Assembly: GCA_949299755.1 (NCBI GenBank)
Contig: CASGBA010000005.1
Location: 62,001 to 126,000 of the forward strand
DNA length: 64,000 bases
From: an uncultured Treponema sp.
GTDB lineage: Bacteria; Spirochaetota; Spirochaetia; Treponematales; Treponemataceae
Reading direction: 5' to 3'
A program made the position numbers and the translations under genes. This document shows, in pieces, positions 7,609 through 17,082 of the stretch. Positions within the stretch are counted from its first letter, which is position 1; every line of letters begins with the position of its first letter. The notes beneath the pieces were generated by a model that was not told the origin of the DNA, did no database searches, and saw only the letters and a list, made by a program, of their open reading frames with translations.

Positions 7609-9969
7609 ATGGACAAGAAAACTATTGAGAATAAAAAAACAACTACTGTAAAGGCTTCCACCGCCAAGGCATCAAAACCAGAAAAAATAAAAAAAGAAAA
7701 GAAAATAAAATTCGGAAAACTTCCCGGGATTTTTAAGAAAAAATATACTGAAAAAAAATTAAATAAAAAGATCCTGAAGCTTTTACGGATTCCCACTGAC
7801 AGGAAATTTGTTGAAGGATTATTCAAGAAATCTGAGATCCCTTCCGGGAAGAAAACAAAAATATTATTTTCAATACCGGAACCGAAATGTGTCCCTGCCG
7901 ATGTCTGCAAGCGTTTGAAAAATCTTGCCAAGGATATAAAGAAACAGGGAAAGAGCAGAATCAAGCTTGTCAATATCGCTGTAGTCCTGGCTGTTTTTAT
8001 CGGTGTGTTTTTTGTTATCGGGCTTTTCAGGAATTACATCGCGCGTATTGCATTAACCTCTGCAATGCAGGGTATTTTCGGCGCAAAATGTGATATTGAA
8101 TATATTGATTTTGATATTTTTAACACCAGGTTTACAGTGGAAGGCCTTCAGGTGGCGGATAAAAATGAACCGATGAAAAATCTTTTTGAAGTCGGACGCT
8201 TTGATTTGTATTTTAACCTGCTGGAACTTACACGGGGTAAACTTGTTTCCGAAAACATAGAGCTTACCGGAATTACATGGGGGACAGACCGGGAGACTTC
8301 CGGCGCACTTCCTGAAAAGAAACAAAAGAAACTTGAAGATAAAAAGGCCAGCTCCGGCTTCAGTTTTAAGGAAACTACTTCTGCTGTTGCCACTGCAGTC
8401 AATGCGGATCAGGGATTAGCCGCTGTCATGAATTTATATGACCCCCAGAAAATAATTGAGGCGGAAATCAATTCCCTGCAAACCCCTCCCATTGTTGAAA
8501 CCATAAAAAAAGATGTTCCGGTTCTGGTTGAAAAATGGAAGGGACAATATGATTCAGTTATGGAAATGACGGAAACTACCGCCGCCGACGTGAAAACCAT
8601 AAGCTCCATCAATTTCAATGATATCAATAGTTCGGAAGAAGCTTTGAAACTGGTGGCAGAGCTTAAAGAAATCGGTGACAGATCCAAGGATACTGTAGAA
8701 AAAACAAAAAAGCTTGTGACGAGTTTGGAGGATGACAAAGAAAAAATAACCCAATTGACTTCCTCTGCCCAACAGGCTGTAAAAAATGATACTGATCATT
8801 TGATATCCATTGCGGATAAAATCGCTGATTTTGATTTGGATACAGGAAAAAATCTTGTAAGCGGTATTGTTGAAACCTTTATACGTGGAATGCTTGGTGA
8901 TTATTATCCATATGTACAACGGGGGATAACAGTGCTGCGGGGAATGCAGAATTCCTCCGACAAGGAAAAAGCCAAAAAGGAGAGGGAGTTTTCCATTGAG
9001 GAACGAGCTTCATTATTGGAAAGGCTTCCGGGAAAAAACTTTGCCTTCGGTAAATCCGCACCGACCTTGTGGTTAAAAAATATTGCCCTGTCCTGTAATA
9101 CCGCAGATTCTTCTTTTTCTGGAAGCGGTAAAGTCACAAACATAACCAGCGATGCGGACCGTCTTGATGAAGCTTCCGGCGTTATGCTTGCTGTGGCAAA
9201 GGACGCTTTTAAAACAGACATAAACGGTTTGATTGATTTCAGAACCACAGCTCCGGAAATAGCTGATATTGGTTTTTCAGTTGACGGTACGGAAATTTCA
9301 ATTCCTTCCGGAGGTGTCCAGGGAGTTCCTTCCTTGGACAGTCCGGCGCAAATTTCCGGAACCCTCGTTGTGTCTTCAGATGGAACTACAAATATTGATG
9401 CGTCCATGGGATTTTCATCGGCAGATTTTGAATTGGAAGCCTTTGAGCCTGATTTCTTATATAATCTATATAACAATGTGCTTTCAGATATTAAGAAATT
9501 TTCTGTGGGTATGGATGCGGTTGTGACGCCTTCCCTTAATCTTGATCTTTCAGTTTCCAGTGATGTGGACAACGCTATTGCTGAGTCTGTAAAAAAACAA
9601 GCCGCCGGATATGTGGCGGAAATACGCGATTCCGTAAAACAGAAAGCGGAGGAATATATCGCCGGTTTGAAAGAACAGTACAGTACGGAGATAGAAGCCT
9701 TTACTTCCAGCATATCTGTTATACAGGAAAGGTTTTCTTCTGTTGAGGATATTGAAAGCATGATTGACTCAAAGATTGAGGAGGCGGAAGCCCGGGCAAA
9801 AGAATTGGCGGCGCAAAAAGCCACGGAAGCCATTTCGCCTTTGACAGATTCGTTGGAAAATATCATGAAAAAAGATTCCGGTTCATCCTCCGGGGATTCA
9901 TCTTCAGGGGAAGAGTCCAAGCCAAAGGCGGCTGACAGTATACGCGAAGGGTTGAAGAAGTTTTTCTAA
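7609..9969 (+). CDS. TIGR03545 family protein with AsmA-like domain
   Basis: 786 aa. The first ~120 residues are very lysine-rich and should be cytoplasmic. One membrane helix follows (IAVVLAVFIGVFFVIGLF, about residues 124-141). A region then reads like the start of AsmA-family proteins, with GAKCDIEYIDFDIFNTRF, a predicted VEGLQV strand, and FNLLELTRGKLVSENIEL. Long stretches rich in K, E, D and A, likely coiled coil, lie in the middle and near the C-terminus. The tail is Ser/Gly-rich. A GTG at 7603 is an alternative start. The pairing with TIGR03546 is conserved. AsmA-like proteins bridge the envelope and move lipid, so an intermembrane lipid role is plausible but is inference. Confidence 0.82.
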   Translation: MDKKTIENKKTTTVKASTAKASKPEKIKKEKKIKFGKLPGIFKKKYTEKKLNKKILKLLRIPTDRKFVEGLFKKSEIPSGKKTKILFSIPEPKCVPADVCKRLKNLAKDIKKQGKSRIKLVNIAVVLAVFIGVFFVIGLFRNYIARIALTSAMQGIFGAKCDIEYIDFDIFNTRFTVEGLQVADKNEPMKNLFEVGRFDLYFNLLELTRGKLVSENIELTGITWGTDRETSGALPEKKQKKLEDKKASSGFSFKETTSAVATAVNADQGLAAVMNLYDPQKIIEAEINSLQTPPIVETIKKDVPVLVEKWKGQYDSVMEMTETTAADVKTISSINFNDINSSEEALKLVAELKEIGDRSKDTVEKTKKLVTSLEDDKEKITQLTSSAQQAVKNDTDHLISIADKIADFDLDTGKNLVSGIVETFIRGMLGDYYPYVQRGITVLRGMQNSSDKEKAKKEREFSIEERASLLERLPGKNFAFGKSAPTLWLKNIALSCNTADSSFSGSGKVTNITSDADRLDEASGVMLAVAKDAFKTDINGLIDFRTTAPEIADIGFSVDGTEISIPSGGVQGVPSLDSPAQISGTLVVSSDGTTNIDASMGFSSADFELEAFEPDFLYNLYNNVLSDIKKFSVGMDAVVTPSLNLDLSVSSDVDNAIAESVKKQAAGYVAEIRDSVKQKAEEYIAGLKEQYSTEIEAFTSSISVIQERFSSVEDIESMIDSKIEEAEARAKELAAQKATEAISPLTDSLENIMKKDSGSSSGDSSSGEESKPKAADSIREGLKKFF

Positions 9970-9994
9970 CTTAATCTGACTGTTAAAGGATTGT

Positions 9995-10030
9995 AACAGC
10001 CTCCCTTGTAAAACACGGGAGGCTGTTTTA
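9995..10030. terminator. bidirectional intrinsic terminator
   Basis: Perfect 11-bp stem AACAGCCTCCC / GGGAGGCTGTT with an 11-base loop, followed by TTTT on the plus side and preceded by A-rich sequence for the minus side. It separates the convergent TIGR03545 and CapA-like genes. Confidence 0.85.
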
Positions 10031-11197
10031 TTTAATGAATTCCTGCATCACGGAAAACCTTTTTTTATAATAGTTTTGGAGGGATTCAGGGACAGTTTCC
10101 ATAAAACTCTTTGTAAAATGTTTGACAGTCAGATACCATTCGCCGCTGCCCCTTTCTGCCGCAGGATTTCTGTAATTTGTGACCAAAACCGGAATTACTG
10201 TAAGCGTTTTGTCAGTTACCGCGATCCGGAAAATATACGCGTCTCCTGTGTATTCCCTCATTGCGTCCGGGTTTTCTGTATTGATGTTCCATCTTTGTCC
10301 GGAAATAAAATTGCCTGTAGAATACATTATAAAACAAGGCCTTTCCTTTTTTTCCACCATGACAGTTTCCCATTCCTGGCTTACATGGGGATGATGGGCC
10401 CAAACTATGTCCACACCGCATTCTTTTATTATTTCGGAAAACCATTGCCGTTTTTTTTCAGGGGCTTTGATCACATATTCCGGTTCGTTTGTGTGTATTG
10501 AAACCACAAAAAGATCACATGGATTTTCTTCCCTCATTTTTATCAATGTTTTTTTGAATTCCGCCTGCTTTTCTTTTGTGGGGGGTATGTAATAAACCAG
10601 CTTTGAGGCGTTGTCATGGATATTCAGTATCTGGGTTACGGCGATAAATAGGATTCTCCAGCCTGATTCGTTTATCATAACCGGTTTCAAATCCTCTTCC
10701 GGGCCGGCTTTCAGTCCGGAAAAACCTGCGATTTTTCCTTCCCCATATATTTTTGAAACCGCGGCGGCAGTTTCTTTTATTCCTGTCAGCCCCTGATCCG
10801 CCGAATGATTGTTGGAAAGGGAGAAAACATCGCATCCGCCGTTAACAGCGGCTAAAAGATAGGGGGTGTGTACATTGAATTTGGGATAAGTCGCCATGGG
10901 TAGTGAGTCAGCCACCGGTATTTCAAAATTTGCAAAGGTAAGGTCATCATTCAAGAGAAAAGTTCTTACATCGTCGTATATAATATTGTAGTCATCCATC
11001 TGGTAGTTCACATTGTGGGCCATTATATCCCCTATGAATGTGCATACAAGTGTTTTTTTCTTCTCTTCAGGCTCAAATTCCTCAGTTTTTTCCGTATACT
11101 TCCTTAATGTACATGAAGAAAATGATATGGCTAAAAGCAGGATGAAAAGTAAAAACGCGGAGTATTTTCCTATTCCCCAAAATTTTGTTTTTTTCAT
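10028..11197 (-). CDS. CapA-like metallophosphatase lipoprotein
   Basis: 389 aa. The signal peptide ends LLLAISFSSC with a lipobox cysteine, so the mature protein is probably anchored on the periplasmic or outer face. The PGA_cap/CapA metallophosphatase-like motifs appear in order: FIGDIMAHN, FANFEIPV, LSNNHSADQG, VVSIHTNEPEY and WAHHPHVSQ. These are the metal ligands of the calcineurin-like fold. Family members are linked to poly-gamma-glutamate synthesis, but no capB/capC genes are in the window, so the substrate is unknown. It is a single-gene unit, convergent with TIGR03545 and divergent from ppdK. The ATG follows AAGGGAAATGAACCT. Confidence 0.88.
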   Translation of the reverse strand: MKKTKFWGIGKYSAFLLFILLLAISFSSCTLRKYTEKTEEFEPEEKKKTLVCTFIGDIMAHNVNYQMDDYNIIYDDVRTFLLNDDLTFANFEIPVADSLPMATYPKFNVHTPYLLAAVNGGCDVFSLSNNHSADQGLTGIKETAAAVSKIYGEGKIAGFSGLKAGPEEDLKPVMINESGWRILFIAVTQILNIHDNASKLVYYIPPTKEKQAEFKKTLIKMREENPCDLFVVSIHTNEPEYVIKAPEKKRQWFSEIIKECGVDIVWAHHPHVSQEWETVMVEKKERPCFIMYSTGNFISGQRWNINTENPDAMREYTGDAYIFRIAVTDKTLTVIPVLVTNYRNPAAERGSGEWYLTVKHFTKSFMETVPESLQNYYKKRFSVMQEFIK

Positions 11198-11250
11198 AGG
11201 TTCATTTCCCTTCCTGATTTAAAAGAATTAGGATTTAACTTTCTCTTTCG

Positions 11251-11284
11251 TTGACAGATAAACCATCTCATTATAAACTATAAT
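11251..11284 (+). promoter_or_regulatory. ppdK promoter
   Basis: A consensus TTGACA at 11251-11256 is followed 17 bases later by TAAACT (11274-11279). An overlapping TATAAT lies at 11279-11284. The ppdK ATG is at 11334 with AAAGGAG upstream. Confidence 0.55.
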
Positions 11285-11333
11285 ACAACAATTATTCATT
11301 TTTTCAGGGTTAAATAAAGGAGATTCTACCCAA

Positions 11334-14201
11334 ATGCCAAAGCAGAAATTTGTTTATTTTTTCGGAGCCGGGTCTGCGGAAGGAGACGGAAGCATGAAGG
11401 AGCTTCTTGGAGGGAAAGGCGCAGGTTTAGCGGAAATGACATCCATCGGCCTTCCTGTTCCAGCAGGTTTTACAATTACAACTGAAGTTTGTGATTTGTA
11501 TTACAAGAATGGAAAAAAATATCCCGCAGGACTGAAAGAAGAGGTTCAAAGCTATGTGGCAAAGCTGGAAAAGACAACCGGTAAGAAATTAGGGGATCCC
11601 AAAGACCCTCTTTTGGTGTCCGTCCGTTCCGGAGCCCCTGTTTCCATGCCAGGAATGATGGAAACGATTTTGAATCTCGGTTTAACCGACAAATCTGTTG
11701 CTGGTTTGGCAGAAAAAACAGGTAACAGGCGTTTTGCCCTTGATGCCTACAGGCGTTTTATAATGATGTATGGTTCAACGGCTATGGGTATTGAAAGGGA
11801 AAAATTTGACAGTGAATTCGACAAAGTAAAGGAAGAATTCACACGAAAAAGGCTGAATACAGCCCAGAATGAAAAAATTGCTGATACTGATGTCAATGCG
11901 GAAGAACTTGAGACACTCATAACCAAATATAAGGCTATTTACAAAAAAGAAATAAAGAAAGATTTCCCGCAGGATCCTTCTGAACAGCTTTGGGGTGCAA
12001 TATCCGCTGTTTTCGGTTCCTGGATGGCTGATAAGGCTGTAACTTACAGGAAAGTTGAAAAGCTGGTGGGAATAAAGGGGACGGCGGTTAATATTGTCCA
12101 GATGGTTTTCGGTAACAAGGGTGATACTTCCGGAACAGGTGTGTGTTTTACCCGGGATCCGAATTCCGGTGAAAATATTTTTTACGGTGATTATCTGATT
12201 AATGCTCAGGGCGAGGATGTGGTCGCCGGTATAAGAACCCCCTTGAAATTGGCGGATTTTGCTAAAAAAGACCCTGCCGCTTATAAACAGCTTTGTGATG
12301 TCCGGCTTAAACTTGAAAAACATTACAAGGATATGCAGGATTTGGAATTCACAGTTGAAGAGGGAAAGCTTTATATGCTTCAATGCCGTACCGGAAAGAG
12401 ATCTCCTGTCGCGGCATTTAAAATAGCTGTTGATTTGGTAGAAGAGAAACTGATAACAAAAGAAACCGCTGTTTCCAGGATAAAAGCCAGTGATATTGAA
12501 GGTATTTTCTATCCTGCCATAGACAAAACCCAGACAACTGAATTGAAAAACTCTTTTTTGGTTCAAGGTATAGATGCTGTTCCCGGCGCAGCTTCCGGAA
12601 AGGTTTGTTTTTCCGCAGACCGGGCGGAAGCTTTAGCGTCAAAAAACGAATCTGTTATTCTTGTCCGTAAAGAAACAAGTCCAGAGGATGTGGGGGGTAT
12701 GCATGCGGCTGCCGGTATTTTAACCGCCACCGGAGGAAAAACCAGCCATGCGGCTGTAGTTGCCAGGGGTTGGGGTAAATGCTGTATTGTAGGATGTGAA
12801 AAGCTCGCCATTGATTACGAGAAAAAAATGTTTTCGGTAAACGGAGTTTCTGTAAAAGAAGGCGATTTAATTACTTTGGACGGTTCAAATGGAAACGTTT
12901 ACAAAGGTGCTTTGAAACTTGTCCAGCCTAAGCTTCCTAAATCCTATGAGATGATTATGAAGTGGGTTGATGAAATACGTACTGTTAAAGTCCGGACAAA
13001 TGCGGATACGCCTTATGATGCCGCCGCCGCCCGGGTTCGTGGAGCTGAAGGTATCGGGCTTTGCCGCACAGAGCATATGTTCTTTGATTCTGAAGAGCGT
13101 ATACTTGCCATACGCCGGATGATTATTGCTGATACCGCTGAGGACAGGAAACAAGCCCTCAAAAAGCTTCTTCCGATTCAAACAAAGGATTTTGAGAAAA
13201 TTTTCAAAGCTATGGATGGCCTCGGAGTTACAATCCGTCTTATTGATCCGCCGCTGCATGAGTTTGTCCCGCACGATGCGGAAGGACAGCAGCTTTTGGC
13301 AAAAGCTTGCGGTGTAAGTTTTGAAACCGTAAAGCAAAGGGTTGAAAAACTCCACGAAGCGAATCCCATGTTGGGTCACCGTGGTTGCCGCCTGGCTGTA
13401 ACCTATCCTGAAATTCTGGAGATGCAGGTCACCGCCATTATGATAGCTGCCTGCAATATGGCAAAAAAAGGTGTCAAGGTATTTCCTGAAATTATGGTTC
13501 CCCTTGTTATTGACGCCAAGGAATTCGCCATGCTCGAGCAAAGGATACGGACTGTTGCTTCCGAAATAATCGCTAAAAAAGCCGTTAAAATCCAGTACAA
13601 GGTTGGTACAATGATCGAAACCCCGAGGGCGGCTATTTTAGCCGGGGAAATCGCGGCTCACGCTGAATTCTTCTCTTTTGGTACAAATGACTTGACCCAG
13701 ATGACATTGGGAATGAGTCGTGATGATGCGGGAAAATTCCTTCCTGATTATGTTGACGAACATAAAGCCGCCATATTTAAGGCAGATCCTTTTCAGAGTT
13801 TGGACCAGGAAGGTGTGGGGCTTTTGATACAGAATGCCATAGAGAAATCACGTAGTGTCCGTGAAGATATAAAACTCGGTATTTGCGGCGAGCATGGAGG
13901 TGATCCTGAATCTGTTAAATTCTGTTGCCGGGTGGGGATGGACTATGTTTCCGCTTCACCTTTCCGTGTCCCGGTTGCCAGATTAGCCGCAGCCCAGGCC
14001 GCGGTTGAATTAAAAACCGCAAAGCCTGCCGCTAAGGCAATTTCAGGAGGTTCCAGGACTTCTTCAGTAGCGAAGTCTGCCTCAAAGAAGCCGGCTGCCG
14101 CTAAGGCTAAAACAACTTCGAAAGCATCTCCTTCCGCCGTTTCCGGAAAGAAGGTTGCCTCCAAAAACTCCGTGAAAGCTAAAACCAGCGGCAGAAAATA
14201 A
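11334..14201 (+). CDS. ppdK: pyruvate, phosphate dikinase
   Basis: Interconverts pyruvate + ATP + Pi and PEP + AMP + PPi, a key PPi-linked glycolytic step in many anaerobes. The N-terminal ATP-grasp domain begins FFGAGSAEGD...LGGKGAGLAEM. The phosphohistidine domain has GGKTSHAAVVARGWGKCC with the catalytic His. The TIM-barrel PEP domain has GLCRTEHMFF, HRGCRLAVTYPE, FSFGTNDLTQMTLG and CGEHGGDPESV. The family is usually about 875-890 aa, while this one is 955 aa. The extra ~65 residues at the C-terminus are low-complexity Ala/Lys/Ser (SKKPAAAKAKTTSKA), a histone-H1-like tail. Monocistronic, with its own promoter and terminator. Confidence 0.96.
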   Translation: MPKQKFVYFFGAGSAEGDGSMKELLGGKGAGLAEMTSIGLPVPAGFTITTEVCDLYYKNGKKYPAGLKEEVQSYVAKLEKTTGKKLGDPKDPLLVSVRSGAPVSMPGMMETILNLGLTDKSVAGLAEKTGNRRFALDAYRRFIMMYGSTAMGIEREKFDSEFDKVKEEFTRKRLNTAQNEKIADTDVNAEELETLITKYKAIYKKEIKKDFPQDPSEQLWGAISAVFGSWMADKAVTYRKVEKLVGIKGTAVNIVQMVFGNKGDTSGTGVCFTRDPNSGENIFYGDYLINAQGEDVVAGIRTPLKLADFAKKDPAAYKQLCDVRLKLEKHYKDMQDLEFTVEEGKLYMLQCRTGKRSPVAAFKIAVDLVEEKLITKETAVSRIKASDIEGIFYPAIDKTQTTELKNSFLVQGIDAVPGAASGKVCFSADRAEALASKNESVILVRKETSPEDVGGMHAAAGILTATGGKTSHAAVVARGWGKCCIVGCEKLAIDYEKKMFSVNGVSVKEGDLITLDGSNGNVYKGALKLVQPKLPKSYEMIMKWVDEIRTVKVRTNADTPYDAAAARVRGAEGIGLCRTEHMFFDSEERILAIRRMIIADTAEDRKQALKKLLPIQTKDFEKIFKAMDGLGVTIRLIDPPLHEFVPHDAEGQQLLAKACGVSFETVKQRVEKLHEANPMLGHRGCRLAVTYPEILEMQVTAIMIAACNMAKKGVKVFPEIMVPLVIDAKEFAMLEQRIRTVASEIIAKKAVKIQYKVGTMIETPRAAILAGEIAAHAEFFSFGTNDLTQMTLGMSRDDAGKFLPDYVDEHKAAIFKADPFQSLDQEGVGLLIQNAIEKSRSVREDIKLGICGEHGGDPESVKFCCRVGMDYVSASPFRVPVARLAAAQAAVELKTAKPAAKAISGGSRTSSVAKSASKKPAAAKAKTTSKASPSAVSGKKVASKNSVKAKTSGRK

Positions 14202-14255
14202 AACCCTGACGCTGGTTGTTCATGGCCGCAAATATTCCGGACTTTGAAGTGGCAT

Positions 14256-14288
14256 AAAAAACCGGGAAGAATCATCTTTCCGGTTTTT
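14256..14288 (+). terminator. intrinsic terminator after ppdK
   Basis: AAAAACCGGGAAGA and TCTTTCCGGTTTTT pair with one G-T wobble around a 4-base ATCA loop, then run into T residues. It probably serves the convergent beta-propeller gene as well, because the 5' side is A-rich. Confidence 0.8.
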
Positions 14289-14318
14289 TATTTAAATTCA
14301 ATTTTCTGTTAAGAATTT

Positions 14319-16445
14319 CTATTCGTCAACCAGCCATTCCCCGGAATCGGAAAGAACCGTTGTCCCGATTATATTTTTCGACGTAATGTTATACCAAGAC
14401 AGAGAACCGTCATGATTTAATGTTGCAATTCTTTTGTTTGCGGTGGCAATTTTTAATGGCAGGGAATATCCTCTTTCAAAATTTGTTTTTGTTCCTGTCC
14501 TGCGTTTTATTTCACTTATAGATGATTTCCCCAAATTCAGCAAAATCCTGTCAGAAGATATAGGCAATAGTTCTGCGGTTAAATCCTCATCCTGATAAAC
14601 CGCAACCGTCTCAATTTGAGTTCGTGAGAAATTCCCGGAATTTAATTTAATAAAAATTAACTCTGTTTTTGTTTCCCCGGAGGATTCGCTGTTAACCGAA
14701 AAAGCATACAAGTAGCCGCGTTGCTCATCCGCCATTGTTAGGGAAAAACATAAATCCCCTGAATATTGAATGGGTACTGTTTCCCCGGTTTTAATGTTAA
14801 CCAGAAGCAGCGGTGAAGGGGAGCTTAATCCCGAGGATTTAGAGATAAGCATATAGGTATCTGATACCATAACGGCATCCTGAAGTCCAGCAGAGGATTG
14901 GAAAAAATTTTTTTCACCGGCTCCGGTATTACCGATGTAAACAGCACGGGAAGTGCCTTCAACAAGAGAAACCCCGAATTTTGTTGCTGTCAGAGAGGAT
15001 ATCGCTCCCCGGCTTTTATAAAGTTCCTTTAAGCCTGTATCTTTTCCGTTCCAGAACAATACAGGGGCGGGATCGGATGACGACCACAACAATAAACCGT
15101 TTCCAGCTTTTGTGAGTGAATCAATAGCCGGTGGGAAAGAACCGCCGGCTGAATCGAGTATAATATAAGGTTTTTCATCAAAGTCTTCGGTATAGTATAG
15201 TTTACCGGCGGAAATGAAATAAAAACCGTCATCAACACCGCATATTCCGGTTATCGGTGAAACGTCATTTGTCTCTTCTTTGATAATGGTTTTATCACCA
15301 TAAACAAAAATATCTCCCTTGGAAGTTCCAAAAATCCTGAAGTCTTTTCCACCTGATGCAGTTGTAATTTCCGTTCCGTAGTCAACCGGTATTTCCTCTG
15401 GGTTTTCATCCCCCTTACGCAAAATCCATGTTTCCTGGTCAGGATAATCCGCACCGTTTTTTTCGAACCAAACAGGAATAGTATCTCCGGAATATAGAGC
15501 AGGTACGGGGTTTACTGCATCAAAGAAATAAAGTACTTCTCCTGTTGTTGCATCAACCGCCACGGCATTGTTGTCTGTAAATCCAATTATTGATCGGTTA
15601 TTGTTGCAAAGTTCTGTGGATTGTAATCCTGATTCCGTATAATATTCGCCGGCAATGTCGCCGCTTGAAATATTTGTGTATACAATTTTCCCTGAAGAAG
15701 CATATGTTACAACAGACCGCTCACTTTTCCCTGTGGCGCTCAAACTGACAATTCCCGGTGAGGTTTTGAAAATTTGTTTTTGAATCCCGTCTGTTCCTTC
15801 CAAAATAGTTATTCCATCAAATGATGTGTTGCCTACCATCAGGAAGGTTCCGTTCGCCGACCAATCTATGGAATTAACTGAGTCATGGAAACGTTTTGCG
15901 TAAATACGTGTTTTCTTTTCCCAGTCCCACAGGGAAATTCTGTGTGTGCTAAATCCATCAGATTCATACACGGCAATCATATTACCGTCCGGATGGGGAG
16001 CTATAAGTTTTACCGGCAAATTACTTATCTGCCATATATCATTCATCTCCAATGAAAAAGATTTTTCCTGTCCGGAAGTTTTAGTGACAATATGCCTGGA
16101 AATAAATCCTCCTGTGTCCCCGAAAAAGAAAACGTCCCGGTTGTTTTTCGGATATTTTGTTTCTTCTTCGTTTTCATTTGGTTCCGCCGTAATAAAGCCA
16201 CGGGCACAGGTTGATATTTCATAAGGATGTTTTCTTTTTTCACTTATGAGCTTTTTCTGCTGAACCTCTGTGTCTGTGTTCCGCCGGGAAACACTGTTGT
16301 CCGTTGTTTCCCTGGAACCTGAGACCAACAGAAAATTTTCAGGCTTGCCGGCTCTGTAACTTTGTCCATGGATAGAAAATGCAGATAAAAACAATACGCA
16401 TACAAGAGCCGAAAAAAGATATTTTCCTTTTGTGTTTGTGTTCAT
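14319..16445 (-). CDS. secreted beta-propeller-like (WD40-like) protein
   Basis: 708 aa if started at MNTNTKGKYLF (16445), which has GGAG 8-9 bases upstream. The longer frame from 16493 overlaps the neighbour and would bury the signal peptide. The signal segment is YLFSALVCVLFLSAFSIHGQ with signal-peptidase-I type cleavage expected. The rest shows repeating blade-like pieces such as VNSIDWSANGTFLMVG and VVTYASSGKIVYTNISSGD, consistent with one or two seven-bladed propellers. There are no catalytic motifs. It follows the CpXC gene with 4 bases between the frames, so they are co-transcribed. The function is unknown and I do not recognise a named family beyond WD40/quinoprotein-like. Confidence 0.65.
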   Translation of the reverse strand: MNTNTKGKYLFSALVCVLFLSAFSIHGQSYRAGKPENFLLVSGSRETTDNSVSRRNTDTEVQQKKLISEKRKHPYEISTCARGFITAEPNENEEETKYPKNNRDVFFFGDTGGFISRHIVTKTSGQEKSFSLEMNDIWQISNLPVKLIAPHPDGNMIAVYESDGFSTHRISLWDWEKKTRIYAKRFHDSVNSIDWSANGTFLMVGNTSFDGITILEGTDGIQKQIFKTSPGIVSLSATGKSERSVVTYASSGKIVYTNISSGDIAGEYYTESGLQSTELCNNNRSIIGFTDNNAVAVDATTGEVLYFFDAVNPVPALYSGDTIPVWFEKNGADYPDQETWILRKGDENPEEIPVDYGTEITTASGGKDFRIFGTSKGDIFVYGDKTIIKEETNDVSPITGICGVDDGFYFISAGKLYYTEDFDEKPYIILDSAGGSFPPAIDSLTKAGNGLLLWSSSDPAPVLFWNGKDTGLKELYKSRGAISSLTATKFGVSLVEGTSRAVYIGNTGAGEKNFFQSSAGLQDAVMVSDTYMLISKSSGLSSPSPLLLVNIKTGETVPIQYSGDLCFSLTMADEQRGYLYAFSVNSESSGETKTELIFIKLNSGNFSRTQIETVAVYQDEDLTAELLPISSDRILLNLGKSSISEIKRRTGTKTNFERGYSLPLKIATANKRIATLNHDGSLSWYNITSKNIIGTTVLSDSGEWLVDE

Positions 16446-16449
16446 ATCG

Positions 16450-17067
16450 TCAGTCTCCGTTATTTTCCGAAAAAACATTTTGGACGGAAACATACGGGCC
16501 GTTTTTCAATGCTGAAAAAAGCTCATTTTCGGGCTGTGTTTCCGCCATTGTTTTTATTTTTTCATAAAGTCCGTAAGGAATGATTGATACTGCCACTTCC
16601 CCGTTTTTTATTCCGTGCATATGGAATTCAAGATCACCTGAATCCGTTAGCTTTTCAAAATACACCGATGGTTCCCCTTCAGGAGACATTTCAGCGGCTT
16701 TTTCAAGCAAATGGTATTTCAGCGCTTCAATTGAAAGAGGATCAAGATTGTCTTGCAAAACCGCTATTCTGTCGGCAAGCTCAGGATAGCCTATTACAAT
16801 CTGAAAATCCTTTGGAATCTTTTTTTTCCCGGACATGAAGCTGAATCGCTCCAATTCCGGAATAAGCCGGAGCTTTGTTTTTTTTGACGGCCAAAGGATA
16901 TCGGTTTCCAAGTCTGTGTGTAGCTCAGCTTCACAGGCAGGACATATGCATGTAAGGAATGAACCGTCCGCAATATCCTTGATTATGTCTGGTTTTTCAT
17001 CAAGATTTACGGTTTCAGGTAAATCCACAGAAAAAGTTTGTTCACAATGACAGGTTATTTTTCTCAT
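16450..17067 (-). CDS. CpXC domain protein
   Basis: 205 aa. It opens with MRKITCHCEQTFSVDLPETV and has a second cysteine pair at CICPAC about 35 residues later, which is the zinc-ribbon-like CpXC arrangement. The rest is a mixed alpha/beta region ending VQNVFSENNGD with no membrane segment, so it is cytoplasmic. CpXC proteins are uncharacterised. The gene lies 15 bases downstream of rseP and 4 bases upstream of the secreted propeller gene, at the end of the rpsB-to-rseP run. ATG follows GGAGGAATTAT. Confidence 0.75.
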   Translation of the reverse strand: MRKITCHCEQTFSVDLPETVNLDEKPDIIKDIADGSFLTCICPACEAELHTDLETDILWPSKKTKLRLIPELERFSFMSGKKKIPKDFQIVIGYPELADRIAVLQDNLDPLSIEALKYHLLEKAAEMSPEGEPSVYFEKLTDSGDLEFHMHGIKNGEVAVSIIPYGLYEKIKTMAETQPENELFSALKNGPYVSVQNVFSENNGD

Positions 17068-17082
17068 ATAATTCCTCCGGTT

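Noticed and set aside
8904-9920. Long open frame (338 aa) on the minus strand
   Set aside because: It is antisense to the TIGR03545 gene. The Ser/Ala-rich translation mirrors codon bias and has no motifs.
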